A DNA stretch of 64,000 nucleotides, from positions 1 through 64,000 of the forward strand of contig NW_005179124.1 of assembly GCF_000350225.1 (NCBI RefSeq). The letters run 5' to 3'. A program made the position numbers and the translations under genes. Numbering within the stretch: position 1 is the stretch's first letter; the number at the start of each line of letters is the position of its first letter. Source of the DNA: Chondrus crispus (taxonomy: Eukaryota; Rhodophyta; Florideophyceae; Gigartinales; Gigartinaceae). The notes below the pieces were generated by a model that did no database searches, was not told the DNA's origin, and saw only the letters and a program-made list of their open reading frames with translations. Positions 20,983 to 32,142 of this stretch are shown piece by piece.

Positions 20983-22521
20983 ATGTCCACACCACTTCGC
21001 CAACGTACTTCTCAGTCCATCTTGTCAAGTACAGAAGTAGATTATAAAACTGCCCGGCGGGCTCCTCAAGAGGCATGGGACCATATATACGAAATGAGCC
21101 CCTCAGAACGCGAGCGGCACTTCGGTGGAACGGGCAGGGCATGGCGTCAGAAGATGGACATGGGCCGTTCAATCTGCAAGCTGTTCGTTGAATGGACAAG
21201 GCGCGGCCCATATCACGATGTCGTGCCGAGGAGTACCAACGCGGAGGGAGCAGAGAGTGTTCACAAGTTTGATGCTAGCTCAATCACAAGTGGCGTTGTG
21301 GTACTGCGGACCATGGAACGACGGGCACAGGCAGCGTTCCGGGCATATAAAGACACGTTCCCAACTTCAATATGGCACTGTTGTCGCCGTTTTTGCTTTA
21401 CATGTATTGCTATCGATCCTGAGAAACTGTTTCTTCTCGAAGAGCTGAGGCTGATTCATCAAATTGCAGAGCGGATGCATGCGAATATCCAGAACACTTC
21501 TGGCTTGGCTGAGTCGAGGCGCAAAGGAATCGGAGGTTCTTATGTGGGGTTTGTTGCTCTTTCTCGGGAACGGAGAGAAATCGATGCAGACGCAAACGCA
21601 ACGGGTCAAAAGCGTTCACTGCGCAAGTTTGCCGACTTTGTCGTCAGGGTACTGCCATTCTTGTACGGACTAGAGGACGCGCCGAGCGGTACGAAATGCC
21701 CGCCCGAAAAACTATGCACAGAGGCAATCTCTTGTCTACTCAGTGTCTCGCGCAAATTTCTCTACGGCAGAAAAAAGACCACGTATTTCGGAGAGTTGTC
21801 TTCTGTACCCAGCGAGCAAGAGCTCTTCAGTATCGTCGACACAGTCAATATTCGATTGAGGCAGCACCGAAGAGTGGGAGATCGTCTAGGGTACCCGGTG
21901 ATCGATGACCTGCCGACGTTCGATTGCGGTTGTAGCGAGCCTTGTCTGCAGGACTTGAACATAGTATTTCTGACAAACGAGTACAACTCATTCTCACGTT
22001 GTGCGAGGGAGTTAAATCCGCGGCGAAACGAAAATTGGCACCTTCTCAACGTCATGTTTTGCGCCCTCAGCAACTCGCCAACCAAAGTTTGCGACTCAGT
22101 CCTCTCAGCCCTCTACACTATCTCAAAGGAACATGTGTCCGACGTTCGTATTGCGCTCCAGGCTATGTGCAATGACCCTTCAGTTGAGCATCGTGCGTTT
22201 ATTGAGGGAGGTGTCGAAGGGTACAGGAAGCACGGCGGGCATCCCATGAACAGATACACTGACAAAATCCGCGAAAAAGTCGAGAACCATCTGGATATGG
22301 TCTTGCGCGCCGATCCTGCGGGTTCTAATCGTCTCAACATCTGCAGAGTTTATTCGCCAGAAATTAATACCAAGGAGAAACTCCGAAAACTGTTAGCGAA
22401 GGCTCTTGATGACGATGAAGACGTTGATGGCCAGCTGTCTCAGTCGACATTGCAACGAATGGTAGACAAGTACCTGGAGGTGCGCAAATGCGCCATTGAG
22501 TGTAGTGCAATACGCACCTGA
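20983..22521 (+). CDS. N-terminal part of DUF7869-like (transposase-derived) protein
   Basis: 512 codons from the ATG at 20983. The pattern fits the upstream half of proteins carrying the DUF7869 DDE-like domain: a CGCSEPC cysteine pair (about 311-317), then NWHLLNVMFCALSNSPTKVC with a helix-turn-helix-like IS-x-x-VSDVR segment, then GGVEGYRKHGG, a long charged helix region and the end VDKYLEVRKC. In such proteins this half precedes a CxxC motif and the DDE-like core, both of which lie downstream at 23741-25835. The ORF ends at TGA 22519-22521, so the two halves are now separated by about 1.2 kb of sequence that is either an intron or an insertion. Family assignment rests on motif order only; the protein could still be made from this ORF alone. 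Confidence 0.5.
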   Translation: MSTPLRQRTSQSILSSTEVDYKTARRAPQEAWDHIYEMSPSERERHFGGTGRAWRQKMDMGRSICKLFVEWTRRGPYHDVVPRSTNAEGAESVHKFDASSITSGVVVLRTMERRAQAAFRAYKDTFPTSIWHCCRRFCFTCIAIDPEKLFLLEELRLIHQIAERMHANIQNTSGLAESRRKGIGGSYVGFVALSRERREIDADANATGQKRSLRKFADFVVRVLPFLYGLEDAPSGTKCPPEKLCTEAISCLLSVSRKFLYGRKKTTYFGELSSVPSEQELFSIVDTVNIRLRQHRRVGDRLGYPVIDDLPTFDCGCSEPCLQDLNIVFLTNEYNSFSRCARELNPRRNENWHLLNVMFCALSNSPTKVCDSVLSALYTISKEHVSDVRIALQAMCNDPSVEHRAFIEGGVEGYRKHGGHPMNRYTDKIREKVENHLDMVLRADPAGSNRLNICRVYSPEINTKEKLRKLLAKALDDDEDVDGQLSQSTLQRMVDKYLEVRKCAIECSAIRT

Positions 22522-22759
22522 AAAGGGGGGTGAAAAGAAAGGAAAATATTTGGATATGAAAAGTGGTCCGGGTTGGGGGACACACGTGTGAATAACTGCA
22601 CAGTTTTAATTTTTAATTATTTTATTTTATTTAGTTAATTAGTTGGCATTAATTTTGCTGACACTAGATTAGATCTAGGATCTAGCGCCGCGAGCTACTG
22701 TAGTGGCTCCGGCGGGGCGATATATACCTTAGCCCTCTGACCACCAAGTCAGTAAAGGT

Positions 22760-23020
22760 AACCCGAGTTGCCGGAGTTGAATGTCGCCTTGGTCGAAGTC
22801 CGTCTTTACCAAGACGCTCCCTTTTACCTAAGCCTACGGCATCCTTCAGCGCTCAGGGGTCCCCTTCCTTTTCCCTTTATTTCCCTATCGAACCCGAGTT
22901 GCCAGAGTTGAATATCGCCTTGGTCGAAGTCCGCCTTTCCCAAGACGCTCCCTCTTACCACAGATTACGTTATCCTTTGCGCTCGGGGGTTCCCCTTCCT
23001 TTTCCTTTATTTCACCTATT
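22760..23020. repeat. 131-bp tandem duplication, two copies
   Basis: Copy 1 starts at 22760 and copy 2 at 22891, both with AACCCGAGTTGCC. The blocks GTCGAAGTCC and AAGACGCTCCC and the C-rich tail CCCCTTCCTTTTCC recur in order. Copies differ by scattered substitutions. Confidence 0.85.
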
Positions 23021-23141
23021 CTTTTCTATTTCTATCTCTGTTTCTATTCCCTTATCTTGTGTTGGTTCCACAGTGCCTGATTGCGATCCGCATTGTGACG
23101 ACTGGAGTCATCGGGCTCTTGTGTTAGTTCTTTTGTTTGTT

Positions 23142-23450
23142 GTTGGTGCCATCGGCTTTGGTTGCGACCGGACCGGTGTAGGTGTCTTGGCCATCGGGCG
23201 ACACGTGGGTGTAGCACTGCTACTTGTTTACGTCCACCGACGGAGGCTGTTGGGACGACGTCTCCCTCGAAGGTCCTGTTGTGTATACAGGACAGTGTTG
23301 GTTCCATCGGATACAGGTTGCGCCCGTTCCGGTGTCGGTACTTTGCCCTCGGGCAGTACGGAGGTGTAGCGCTGCTACGTGTTTGCTAATTCCCGTCGGG
23401 CTGCGTTGCGAGGCCCCCGTCGAGGACCTTATCAAGGGTATAAGGTGTAA
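23142..23450. repeat. diverged tandem repeat of about 155 bp
   Basis: Copy 1 from 23142 and copy 2 from 23297 share GTTGGTKCCATCGG, CCGGTGTMGGT, GGTGTAGCRCTGCTAC and GTATACAGGA/GGTATAAGG-like ends. A shorter, weaker copy may precede them at 23060. Confidence 0.6.
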
Positions 23451-23740
23451 CAGGCGCTCCGCCAGCATTGGCTTTACGACCCATCGGGCCCGGCTTCCTA
23501 ATCACCGCCCCGAACTCGCCGAGCAGCTGCCTGTACAAGACTCTACCACCATTCGTCCCGGGGCAGGCATCTTCCTTTTGCCCCTCCCTATCAGGGACTT
23601 GAGTTACTGTGGGCCGCAAACCCACTTAAAGGGAAAGGAAGAATCGGACACTCCGTAGGGCTGTGCCGTCGGCAACTCTTGTTGGTTGGTGTTTGTTGGT
23701 TGTGTTGTCGCTGGACCGTTGGACCCTGGTTCCGGCCTGA

Positions 23741-25835
23741 CAGGCACATTGCACTACATTGAGTTTAACCAAAGCGACCACAACGCTTGTCCCAACTGTA
23801 AGACGTTGAACTATGCGGTCCTTCAGTTTCATTTCGAATCTAAGCAACTGGAACAGAGCTACAAAGAGCAGTTCTGCAGTCTCGAGAGGCCTTTTCAGGA
23901 GGATTTTCAATAAAGTTCGGACAGATTTATGTGTCATATTGAAACAAAACCTTTCCAAGAGAGAGGTGTTACGAATGTTTGTTGAGCACAACGAAACAGA
24001 CGCCATGATCCGGGCCGCTGTGAAGGAATGGAGCGACTTTTTTCGAGACACTGAAAATAGTTACCGAAGATTGAATGTATGCGGAGATGGCTGGACTTCA
24101 CTACAGAACCATGCTGTCGTCACGCATCAGGACGATATGACAAAAGTTGATCTTCCCCACTTTGTGGTCAATGCGTCTGCAGATATCATAAGGTGGCGCT
24201 TCGATGTGAACGCGCATGTGAGGGCAGTTACGAAGGACGCCGTGATATTTTCCCATGAACAAGGGACCGGGTCGAAAAATGCCTCTGCGATAATTGAAAA
24301 GATTCTGATCGACCACCTCGTCCGGTGCAAGGGCGAGGCAATTAAGATAGGTGTGTCGGATAACGCATCAGTTGGAAAGAACTGGCTCAGTAGTATTGTC
24401 CTTCCGCAATATATGGTAGATCAGGGCCTTGCTGATATTGTAATCGTCGTGTTTCTCGAGAACAATCATGGCAAGTGGTTGGCAGACATGCTTTTCGGCC
24501 AATGGCAGACTCGTCGAAGAAGTAGCACTCTGCTGAGCGTCGATCTTCTCTCTTAGTTCGAGGCAGTGCGTTGCCGAGGTGGGAAGGTTCACGGATTTGC
24601 CGCCAACCCATTAAGCAGCATCGATTTCGCTGCTGTCTTTGCATCTTTGGGGTATCAGATTAAGCCGCCAAAGGACTTCGGTTTCGTTAAGGGGAACATT
24701 CACTTCGCGACAGCATGTCGTCAAAGCGCAAAGCGAAGACTGTCTGATGAGGTGAGAAAACGACTCGGTCCTGCTCTATCAGATGCGGACAGAATGGTCA
24801 GGATATCCTCGTCACCGCCATCCCATCGTCCTATAATGGAGCTGCCTTATGAGGAACGTTACGTTGAAGTCCCTGCTGCGTGCATTTCAGATTCCCGCCG
24901 TGCAAGTACTGCACAGAGTCTGCGAAATTCGGGGGGACTTCATCAAGGGCCCATACCGATGGTCACGGTTGCACTTGACCAGCCGTTTGCATCGAGCGGG
25001 AACGGCGTGGTGTCTCAGAGGACGGCCAATCACGTGGGGTTCAACGGCCTTTCATTTCGAAGCGCAAATGGGTATCCCGAGCTGCGAAACGCTCTTCCGA
25101 CATTGTCCAACGAGCGTGGCCAGAGGGATTGAGACAACCGTACAGCATATTAGAATCTGGAGAGCCGGTGTATAGGGTGGGAAGCGTGAAGTGCGCTCCG
25201 GAGAACTGGATCCTGCGCCGACCCGTCAGTCACTTTGGGAATGACCGAGATAGGAAAGCGCGTTACCCGCCACGGAACCTTCTCAACGCCAAGTTTGGTC
25301 GGGGTCCTAGGGCAAAAGACACCTGGTGTCAGACGAGCACGTATGAAGAGCCACCATTTCCACTCATTGAACGGACCGCGGCTTACCAGGCAATGAAGAA
25401 TCTTGCATTGAAAAGGGCGGACATATCGGAATCTGTCAACTTGCTCAACGCGCTTCGAGAAGTGTTCGAGTCCATGGGCGACAGGGACGGAGTTTCTGAC
25501 CCATGGCTGCAACAAAGGGCGACCATGCCAGATAGGGCGGCTGTAGAGGCATACAGAAGTGAATTGTACACCTTCAACATGTGCTGGAGGGGGGAACCGT
25601 CCGCACCAAAGACGGTGCGCCAAGTCTTCAAACAGGATGAAGAAATTAGGAGGCGGGTTACGCAAGTACTACAGGAGCGTGGTCAGATGTCGTCCAACAA
25701 GACATTGAGGACGGGTGTCCTTTCGCAGCTTTTCGAAGAGTGCTCGAACAAGCCAGGTGGACTAGATCGTTACCTTCATTTGGTAGAGAAGGATCACGAG
25801 AGGTACGCGTGCGAGTTTCAGGCTTTCAAAGAGAT
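23741..25835 (+). pseudogene. C-terminal (DDE-like core) part of DUF7869-like gene, disrupted
   Basis: Starts with a CPNCKTLN motif (near 23789, frame 1), shifts to frame 2 near 23910 and then carries the DDE-like core: ADIIRWRFDVNAH, SHEQGTGSKNASAI, GVSDNASVGKNW (matching the SDNCxxQN acidic motif of the family) and FLENNHGKWLADMLFG (matching the GHS motif region). A TAG at 24554-24556 interrupts frame 2, which then stays open to 25132. From about 25130 the reading continues in frame 1 to the LTR boundary at 25835. The gypsy element cuts the frame, and the original end lies at 38935-39006. Three lesions plus the insertion make this a pseudogene, unless introns rescue the frame changes. Confidence 0.5.
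25831..25835. repeat. target-site duplication, left copy (GAGAT)
   Basis: GAGAT immediately before the 5' LTR, repeated at 38935-38939 immediately after the 3' LTR. Confidence 0.95.
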
Positions 25836-26454
25836 TGTAGTATAACTACGAAAGAATTAGATTAGAAATTGGATCCGGCTCTGTAAGGCACGAACCTTAC
25901 AGACAGCCGGTACCACACGTGTACGGGGGCACGCGCCCCCACGTGTACTATACGTGTACGACACGTATACAGTCAGCCCCGTCGGCTGACAGTGCCGACT
26001 ATAGTAGTGCCCCATAGTACAGTACGTACTGTACTAAGTTACGATAGACTAATTGTACATTAAATGACGGAGCGGACCGGCGGCGGCGAAGGGGACAAGC
26101 ACGGACTTGTCCACGACCTACCGCCTAGGTCTGACTTCCAGCTTATCCTAAGGAAGCTTCCGTTAGCTACCTTAAGGCTAGACCGAGCGCGGGTAGAGGA
26201 CGCGCGAGCACGCGAGCGAGCCTAGATCCACCTCCGCCCGTCAGCGCTGGAACGTAACCCAGCGCTGCTCCGGGGCGTCGAGGCGTAGATCGGCCCGCGC
26301 GTGTGCGCGTCCTCCCCCCGATCCCGCTCTACCACGCTACCCGGGCCCGTGCTCCGGTTTCGTTAGCTGGTCCGACTTCCCCCGTCTTCTCGTACGTACG
26401 GGTCTTCCAGGACTAAGCATACACCCCTATCCGTTTAGGGGTGTTTATGCTACA
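25836..26454 (+). repeat. 5' LTR of gypsy element
   Basis: 619 bp, starting TGTAGTATAAC and ending TATGCTACA. It is full of short inverted repeats: CTGTAAGGC...CCTTACAG, a G5/C5 hairpin near 25924-25940, GTCAGCC...GGCTGAC, the 20-bp palindrome at 26016-26035, GACAAGC...ACTTGTC, and a terminal hairpin with CACCCCT/AGGGGTG arms. No standard TATA box is evident. Confidence 0.97.
26016..26035. repeat. 20-bp perfect palindrome in LTR
   Basis: AGTACAGTACGTACTGTACT is self-complementary. It is present again in the 3' LTR at 38496-38515, and a related ACAGTACGTACTGT lies inside the element near 34087-34100. Confidence 0.9.
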
Positions 26455-26455
26455 G

Positions 26456-26470
26456 TGGTCTCCCGACCTA
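26456..26470 (+). promoter_or_regulatory. primer-binding site of gypsy element
   Basis: TGGTCTCCCGACC begins two bases after the 5' LTR. TGG is the complement of a tRNA CCA end; which tRNA it matches was not determined. Confidence 0.5.
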
Positions 26471-26530
26471 GAAGACCCTGAGATCTTTCCGAGAAGACTT
26501 TCTTTTTCCTCCGCGTCCGTACGCGTCGAG

Positions 26531-29101
26531 ATGAGTCAAGAATACGCCCCCTCGATCCGCTCCGAACCGGCGGATCCGAGGGCGGCCGCTATGCACGCCC
26601 CATCACCGCCGTTCGGCGACGGCGACGCTGGTCTCCGAGACCGCGAACCGTCGCCCGAGTCCCCCGAAGGACAAGCGGCGGCGATGTTCGACCGCATCGC
26701 AGACTACATCGAGGAAGTCCGTACTTCCCTCCGCATCGACGTTACGGACGCCGTCTATTCGCGCTGCATGGACGAGCTCCGATCCATCCGCGAGGGGAGG
26801 TTCGACCGTGTCACCCAGTCGCTGGAGAATCTCCGAGCACTGGTCGACCAGTTGCAATCGCGACTGGTGCTCGTCGAAGACTCGCGTCCCGAGAACCCCG
26901 CTACGTATGGGGAAGGTCGTCCCGCGAGGCCGACCTCATCGAGACGTCCTGACGCTCGTCAACCCCCCTCGGCGGAGCAACTTGGTGCCTTCGCGCACCT
27001 CACCGCTGAGCTGGAGTCCACGCGGCAGAGTGCCCGTGACCTGGAACGTACCATGGCCGCAAGGCTGCCCGGTGCCCCCACGAGAGGGCCCGGTGGTACT
27101 GTACCTCCGGACGCTGCCGCCCCGCAAGGATGGCGCCCAACTGTGGCCGATCCCAGTCGAGACGCAGGAGAAAGACGACCTCCGATGGACGCCAACGTCG
27201 CGTCCGAGTCCCAAGCTCTGCCACATGTCCCCGGAAACATGTGGCAGACGGGACGGGTGCCGTATCGTAACGACCCGGACTGTGGAGTAGCCGCTCGCGG
27301 ATCCGGAGAACCCATGTTCTCCGTCGATCCCCGCTGGGGCGGCTACCCGCCGGTGGACCACACCGCGCGACCCGGACCGGTAGACGTCCGTACGCTACCC
27401 GTTACCCCGTTCGGCACGCTGGGTCCCGCTGAACCCGGACTCGAGCCGGTACATACGATGATCCAAGAGTTCAGCGCCGTCGCTGACTATCGTATGTACC
27501 GCTTGGATAACACCTCGAGGCTCGTCACCTCGGGTGACGCGGGACGGATCGCGAAGTACGTCCAACGCTGTCGTGGGATCCGTCCCACGATGCGTAGCTT
27601 CGACGGTACGGACCCGATCCGGCTGCTGCCGTTCTTGAAGGATATCCGGATAACCTTCAACTCGCAACACCTGACGGAAGGTGTTGCGGTACGAGTTCTC
27701 GCGCACTTCTTAGAGCGCGATGCGGAGCGCCTGTATACGAGTTATACGATGCGTGGCCTCCGCGCCGGCCAGCTCCACGACGACGTGAGCTGGCCGGGGC
27801 TCGTAAATCAACTCTTGAAACGCTACCTCACGGACGACGTGTTAGGTGAAGCGTACGACGCTGTCGCTACGGCGCGACAGAAACCCCACGAAACGGAGAG
27901 CACCATTGCGGACCGGTTAGAAACTGCCGCGTTCCGATGCACGGCAGTGTTCTCCGAACAGTCCCTCGCGCACTACTTCGTGCGGGGACTCGCACCTGCG
28001 ACCCGTGCCGCAGTTTCCGAGACCGTTCAGCGGCTGCCAAGCAGCCAGAAGACCGATCTACCAACTATCCGCCGCATCGCCACGGCGGAAGGGACTACGT
28101 ACCGCGCCCGGCACGGGTTACCTCTGCCGGACCCGAAACCGGCAGGGAAGGCTGGCAGGACTACGAAGTCCGCCGCAACAAGTTCTCCCGCTTCTACCCT
28201 CCATGTCGGGGAGGATGAGTGGCAGGCTGACCCTGTCCTCATTACGCAAGGAACGGGGCCCGTGGGAGGACGACCTCCCACGCCGATGTCGACCGGAACG
28301 ACATACAGTTACGCAACCGCCTTCGCGCACACTCCAAGAGTGGCAAGGGGTACGGACCCCCGGGTCGCAGAGCTCGACATCTCGAATAGAGATGCAGGAG
28401 CCGAAGCCCCTCGCGTACCCCTCCTCACTGATGAGGAGGCGCGCCACGCGGCGACCTTCGCCTCAACGGATGGCAGCGCGTACGTGTGCTGGCTGTGCCG
28501 TACGTACGGGCACGCCATGTACGCCTGCCCGTTCCTGTCGCCGGAACAACGTATGTTCACGGCGTACAGGAACTACCGATACCAGATGGAGACGCGCCCC
28601 GGTGCGCGTAACCTCCTCCGGCAGTCGGTCGGCGAGGGCCGTCCCCCGCGTCAAGGTTTCCCGAATCGTTCGGGTGGGGGCGCACGCTTCCCCCCACGTG
28701 GAGGTGGGTATCGCCGTAACGAACTCGATCGTCGTGATCGACCCGATTACCGCCAGGCGGACACAAGGTATCCCCGTCAAGGAAGGGGAGGTGACCGGGA
28801 CCGTTCTCGGTTACCTCAACAGGTACGGAAGGCGATCATGTACTTGCAAGATTGGGTAGAGGGTCCGCATCCCCTACCCGAGGAGGGTCACGAAGGAGAA
28901 CCGGTTCTCCCTGTCCCCCATATCCTGCGACGTCCCGACGTCGCGGGTCAAGGTCAAGAAGTACCCGAATACTTCGCCGATAATGTGGTGCCGCAGTGGG
29001 TGAGACGTCCCGACCCACGGGGCCGAGGAGCGGAAGAAGACCTGGCCGCCGATAGCCAGGAAGGTAGCTCCAATAGCACCGGTAGTTCGAAAAAAGGGTA
29101 A
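26531..29101 (+). CDS. gypsy Gag polyprotein
   Basis: Structural protein of the retrotransposon particle, 856 residues from the ATG at 26531, the first after the primer site; the frame is open back into the LTR, where another ATG lies at 26447. The central part (about residues 320-540) has the helical retrotransposon Gag capsid pattern (SFDGTDPIRLLPFLKDIR, LLKRYL, ETAAFRC). A CCHC zinc knuckle, CWLCRTYGHAMYAC, lies at about 28486-28530, followed by a basic RG-rich nucleic-acid-binding tail. Two acidic segments are near the N-terminus. It ends SSKKG-TAA at 29099-29101, overlapping the pol frame by 16 nt. Long compared with typical Ty3 Gag. Confidence 0.88.
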   Translation: MSQEYAPSIRSEPADPRAAAMHAPSPPFGDGDAGLRDREPSPESPEGQAAAMFDRIADYIEEVRTSLRIDVTDAVYSRCMDELRSIREGRFDRVTQSLENLRALVDQLQSRLVLVEDSRPENPATYGEGRPARPTSSRRPDARQPPSAEQLGAFAHLTAELESTRQSARDLERTMAARLPGAPTRGPGGTVPPDAAAPQGWRPTVADPSRDAGERRPPMDANVASESQALPHVPGNMWQTGRVPYRNDPDCGVAARGSGEPMFSVDPRWGGYPPVDHTARPGPVDVRTLPVTPFGTLGPAEPGLEPVHTMIQEFSAVADYRMYRLDNTSRLVTSGDAGRIAKYVQRCRGIRPTMRSFDGTDPIRLLPFLKDIRITFNSQHLTEGVAVRVLAHFLERDAERLYTSYTMRGLRAGQLHDDVSWPGLVNQLLKRYLTDDVLGEAYDAVATARQKPHETESTIADRLETAAFRCTAVFSEQSLAHYFVRGLAPATRAAVSETVQRLPSSQKTDLPTIRRIATAEGTTYRARHGLPLPDPKPAGKAGRTTKSAATSSPASTLHVGEDEWQADPVLITQGTGPVGGRPPTPMSTGTTYSYATAFAHTPRVARGTDPRVAELDISNRDAGAEAPRVPLLTDEEARHAATFASTDGSAYVCWLCRTYGHAMYACPFLSPEQRMFTAYRNYRYQMETRPGARNLLRQSVGEGRPPRQGFPNRSGGGARFPPRGGGYRRNELDRRDRPDYRQADTRYPRQGRGGDRDRSRLPQQVRKAIMYLQDWVEGPHPLPEEGHEGEPVLPVPHILRRPDVAGQGQEVPEYFADNVVPQWVRRPDPRGRGAEEDLAADSQEGSSNSTGSSKKG
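29086..29101 (+). promoter_or_regulatory. candidate -1 programmed frameshift window (A6G3)
   Basis: The pol frame has a TAG at 29083-29085 and is then open, while gag stops at 29099-29101. The only overlap is these 16 bases, which contain AAAAAAGGG directly before the gag stop. A shift of -1 here would fuse Gag to Pol. The site is not a textbook X-XXY-YYZ heptamer, so the mechanism is inference. Confidence 0.5.
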
Positions 29102-32100
29102 AGACGGTTACGTCCACGCGGTCGCGTGAGCGGTCTTGTCCCCACGAACTCGACCGGTCCCCACGTGCTGGCCTAGGTCACGGGGGGTATTGTCCGATAA
29201 TACACCCCTCGCCACCGGAAGCGAGCACGGTAGCCCCTGCAATGCCGATACAGGGGGGAGCGAACGTCGAGGCCTCCGTAAGCCCGACGTTCGGAGAGGA
29301 CAGCACCGGGACGCCCGTAGTACCGGTGATGGGTAACGAAAAAGACGGGAGTACCGACGACCGAAAAGAACAGGTCGACCTCCAGACTCCTGTGAGGCCA
29401 AGGGAGCCGACGAAATGTCCGCCACGTACGGACTCAAGCACCAGAGGGGGCATCACGGAGACGCGGAAGCCCCACGACTCAGGTAGAAGGAAACGCAGGA
29501 GGGGCCAGAACCGAAGGCGACGACCTCGGCGGAACGATCTCGCCGAACGGGTTGCGCCCAAGATGGTCGACGGCATTGTATGCCTCATGACGTCCAAGAT
29601 ATATAACGTCCTTGGCTCCGTGGCCACCGAAGGTAACGCGTTCAAGCCCCACACGATCGCCGTCGATACGTGCTCGGGCTACAACTTAGTGAGGAAGGCC
29701 GACCTCCCTCCCGACTGGACCCGCTTCGTAATACGGGACGCGCCATTACCCCGACTGGCTGGCGCAAACAGTAACCCGCTTCGACTTACGGCGGTCGTCC
29801 GCCTTGCAGTCCGTTTGCGGAACACGACGTTCCGTATACCGTTCGTGGTGGCGGAACAGCTTGCCGTTCCCGTCCTTCTCGGCACGGCGTTCATCGATGC
29901 CCACGTACGTAGCATCGACATCGACGGACAGAAGCTCGAACTTCGACACGGTGGCTCCGTAGCCATCGTCGACGGAAAGGGGAAGCCGACTCCCCCTACA
30001 AGGCGACACGGACGCCAAACGAGCCGGCCGGATGTACGGGATGAGGCCCCGCAGGCGATCCGACTCGCCCGCTGGGTTACCATCCCCGCGACGTCGCAAG
30101 CCCGAGTGCGCGTCACCACCGCGGGGAGGGGCCTCGTGTTCCTGGAACCAAAGCCCTCACTCCAACACCGACATGGAGTGAGGTTGACGAATGGCGTCGC
30201 CGAGGTTCTGCCGAATCAGACCTTCGACGTCATCGTCGCGAACTTTTCGCTACGGGAAAGGCGGCTTCCGAAGCACACCGTCGTGGGATACGCGAAGCGC
30301 AACCCCCTCGCGATCCTCACGCCCGAACGGAGGGTTGCCGAGGGGATCGCGCACGCGCTACACCTGACCGACTTGACCGATCAAGTCGGGAAGGCCGGAG
30401 CTGGACGACCGAGCTCCGACGAACGGACGACCGTCGTGAAGAAAGGGGTGGTCACGGACGAACGGCCACCTCAAGACCAACCGACGGCGGAGGGTACTGT
30501 ACCCCCGCAGAAAAAGGATCTCGAAAATCCACCGATGGATTGGGAAAAAGAAATCGACTTGTCATACATCGACGATGACAAGCTCCGTGGCCACGTACTC
30601 GAGATGCTCCGTAAGCATTCGAGCTTGTGGAGCGGTGCGCTCGGAACTATACGAGCGACGGAACACCGCATTCCTCTCGAACCGGGAGCGAAGCCGATAC
30701 GTTCGATGCCCTACCGTAAGGGGCCCGCGATGCACGAAATGGTCGCGAAGGAGGTCAACAAGATGTTGAATGCAGGGGTTATCGAACCCGCGAGCACCGA
30801 GTGGGCGTCCCCGGTGGTGCTCGTACCGAAGAAAGACGGATCTCTTCGGTTCTGCGTGGACTACCGGCGTCTCAACGCCAAGACTGCAGCGGATTCGTAT
30901 CCGCTGCCTCGGATGGACGACTGCATTGACTCGCTGGGAGACGCAGCCGTCTTCACCACGTTGGACTGCAATTCCGGTTATTGGCAGATCCCGGTCGCTC
31001 CGGAAGACCGGGATAAGACCACGTTTACTACGCACATGGGCACGTTTCGCCACTTGCGCATGCCGTTCGGACTAAAAGGGGCACCGGCCACCTTCCAACG
31101 CGCACTCGACATCATCCTATCTGGCGTACGTTGGCAAATATGCCTCGTGTACCTGGATGATGTCATCGTGTTCTCACGTACGCACGGAGAACACGCGAAG
31201 CATCTCGACGTTGTCTTGAGCTTGCTGCGGAGTGCCGGAATCTCCCTCAAGCTCAAGAAGTGTAGCTTCTCTCAACCGAAGGTACACTACCTGGGGCACG
31301 TCATTTCCCCAGGTAAGTTAAGTGTGGCCGATACGGCGGCCGACGCCTTCAAGACCTTCACATTCCCAAGGACGCTGACGCAAGTGCGCTCGTTCCTCGG
31401 GGCGTGCAACGTATACCGCCGATTCGTTAAGGGGTTCGCGAAGATAGCCCGTCCTCTGACCGACATGACGCGTAAGGATTCGGATCCTGACTTCTACAAC
31501 CCTACGGAGGCGCAACGGGAGGCGTTCGAGAACCTCAAGAAGTCCATGATCGCTCCGCCGATCCTCGCCCTTCCGCGGTACGGCCGTCCGTACATGATCG
31601 ACACGGATGCGAGTGCCTACCAGTTGGGCTGCACGTTGCTCCAAGAGCACGACCAGCCAAACGATTGGCGCCCCGTAGGCTATTGGTCCTACTCGCTGAA
31701 CGACAGCGAGCGCAACTACAGCGCCACGGAACGCGAGTGCTTCGCCGTAGTGTGGGCCGTTCGCACACTACGGCCGTACGTTGAAGGCACGAAGTTCACC
31801 GTCCGGACGGATCACGACGGGCTGAGGTGGCTCATGTCCCTCACGGAGAGTTCCGGAAGGCTCACCCGGTGGCGGCTACGTCTGGCTGAATACGATTTCA
31901 CCATCCAGTACCGCCCCGGGCGCGTGCACCAAGTACCGGACGCCTTGTCACGCCTCGTGTCGCCAAGAGTCGCCGGCGACCCCCGCCCGGCCATCGAAGT
32001 GGATGACGACATCCCCACCTTCGACGCGGGTACGACCGTTCGGGACGTATCGAACGAGCTCGCGGACCACGTCTGTACCGGAAATTGCGACCACGAGGTC

Positions 32101-32142
32101 GAACACGTCTTCGCGACGACGCGAAGCCAAGCTGGGCCACGA

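Larger units (their letters stand above)
22522..23740. other. spacer with two tandem duplications, intron or inserted sequence
   Basis: This segment separates the two halves of the DUF7869-like gene. It opens with an AT-rich patch (22595-22660) and then holds a 131-bp tandem duplication (22760-23020) and a more diverged tandem repeat of about 155 bp (23142-23450). No ORF with a recognisable product. No LTR ends or target duplication could be fixed. Confidence 0.5.
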
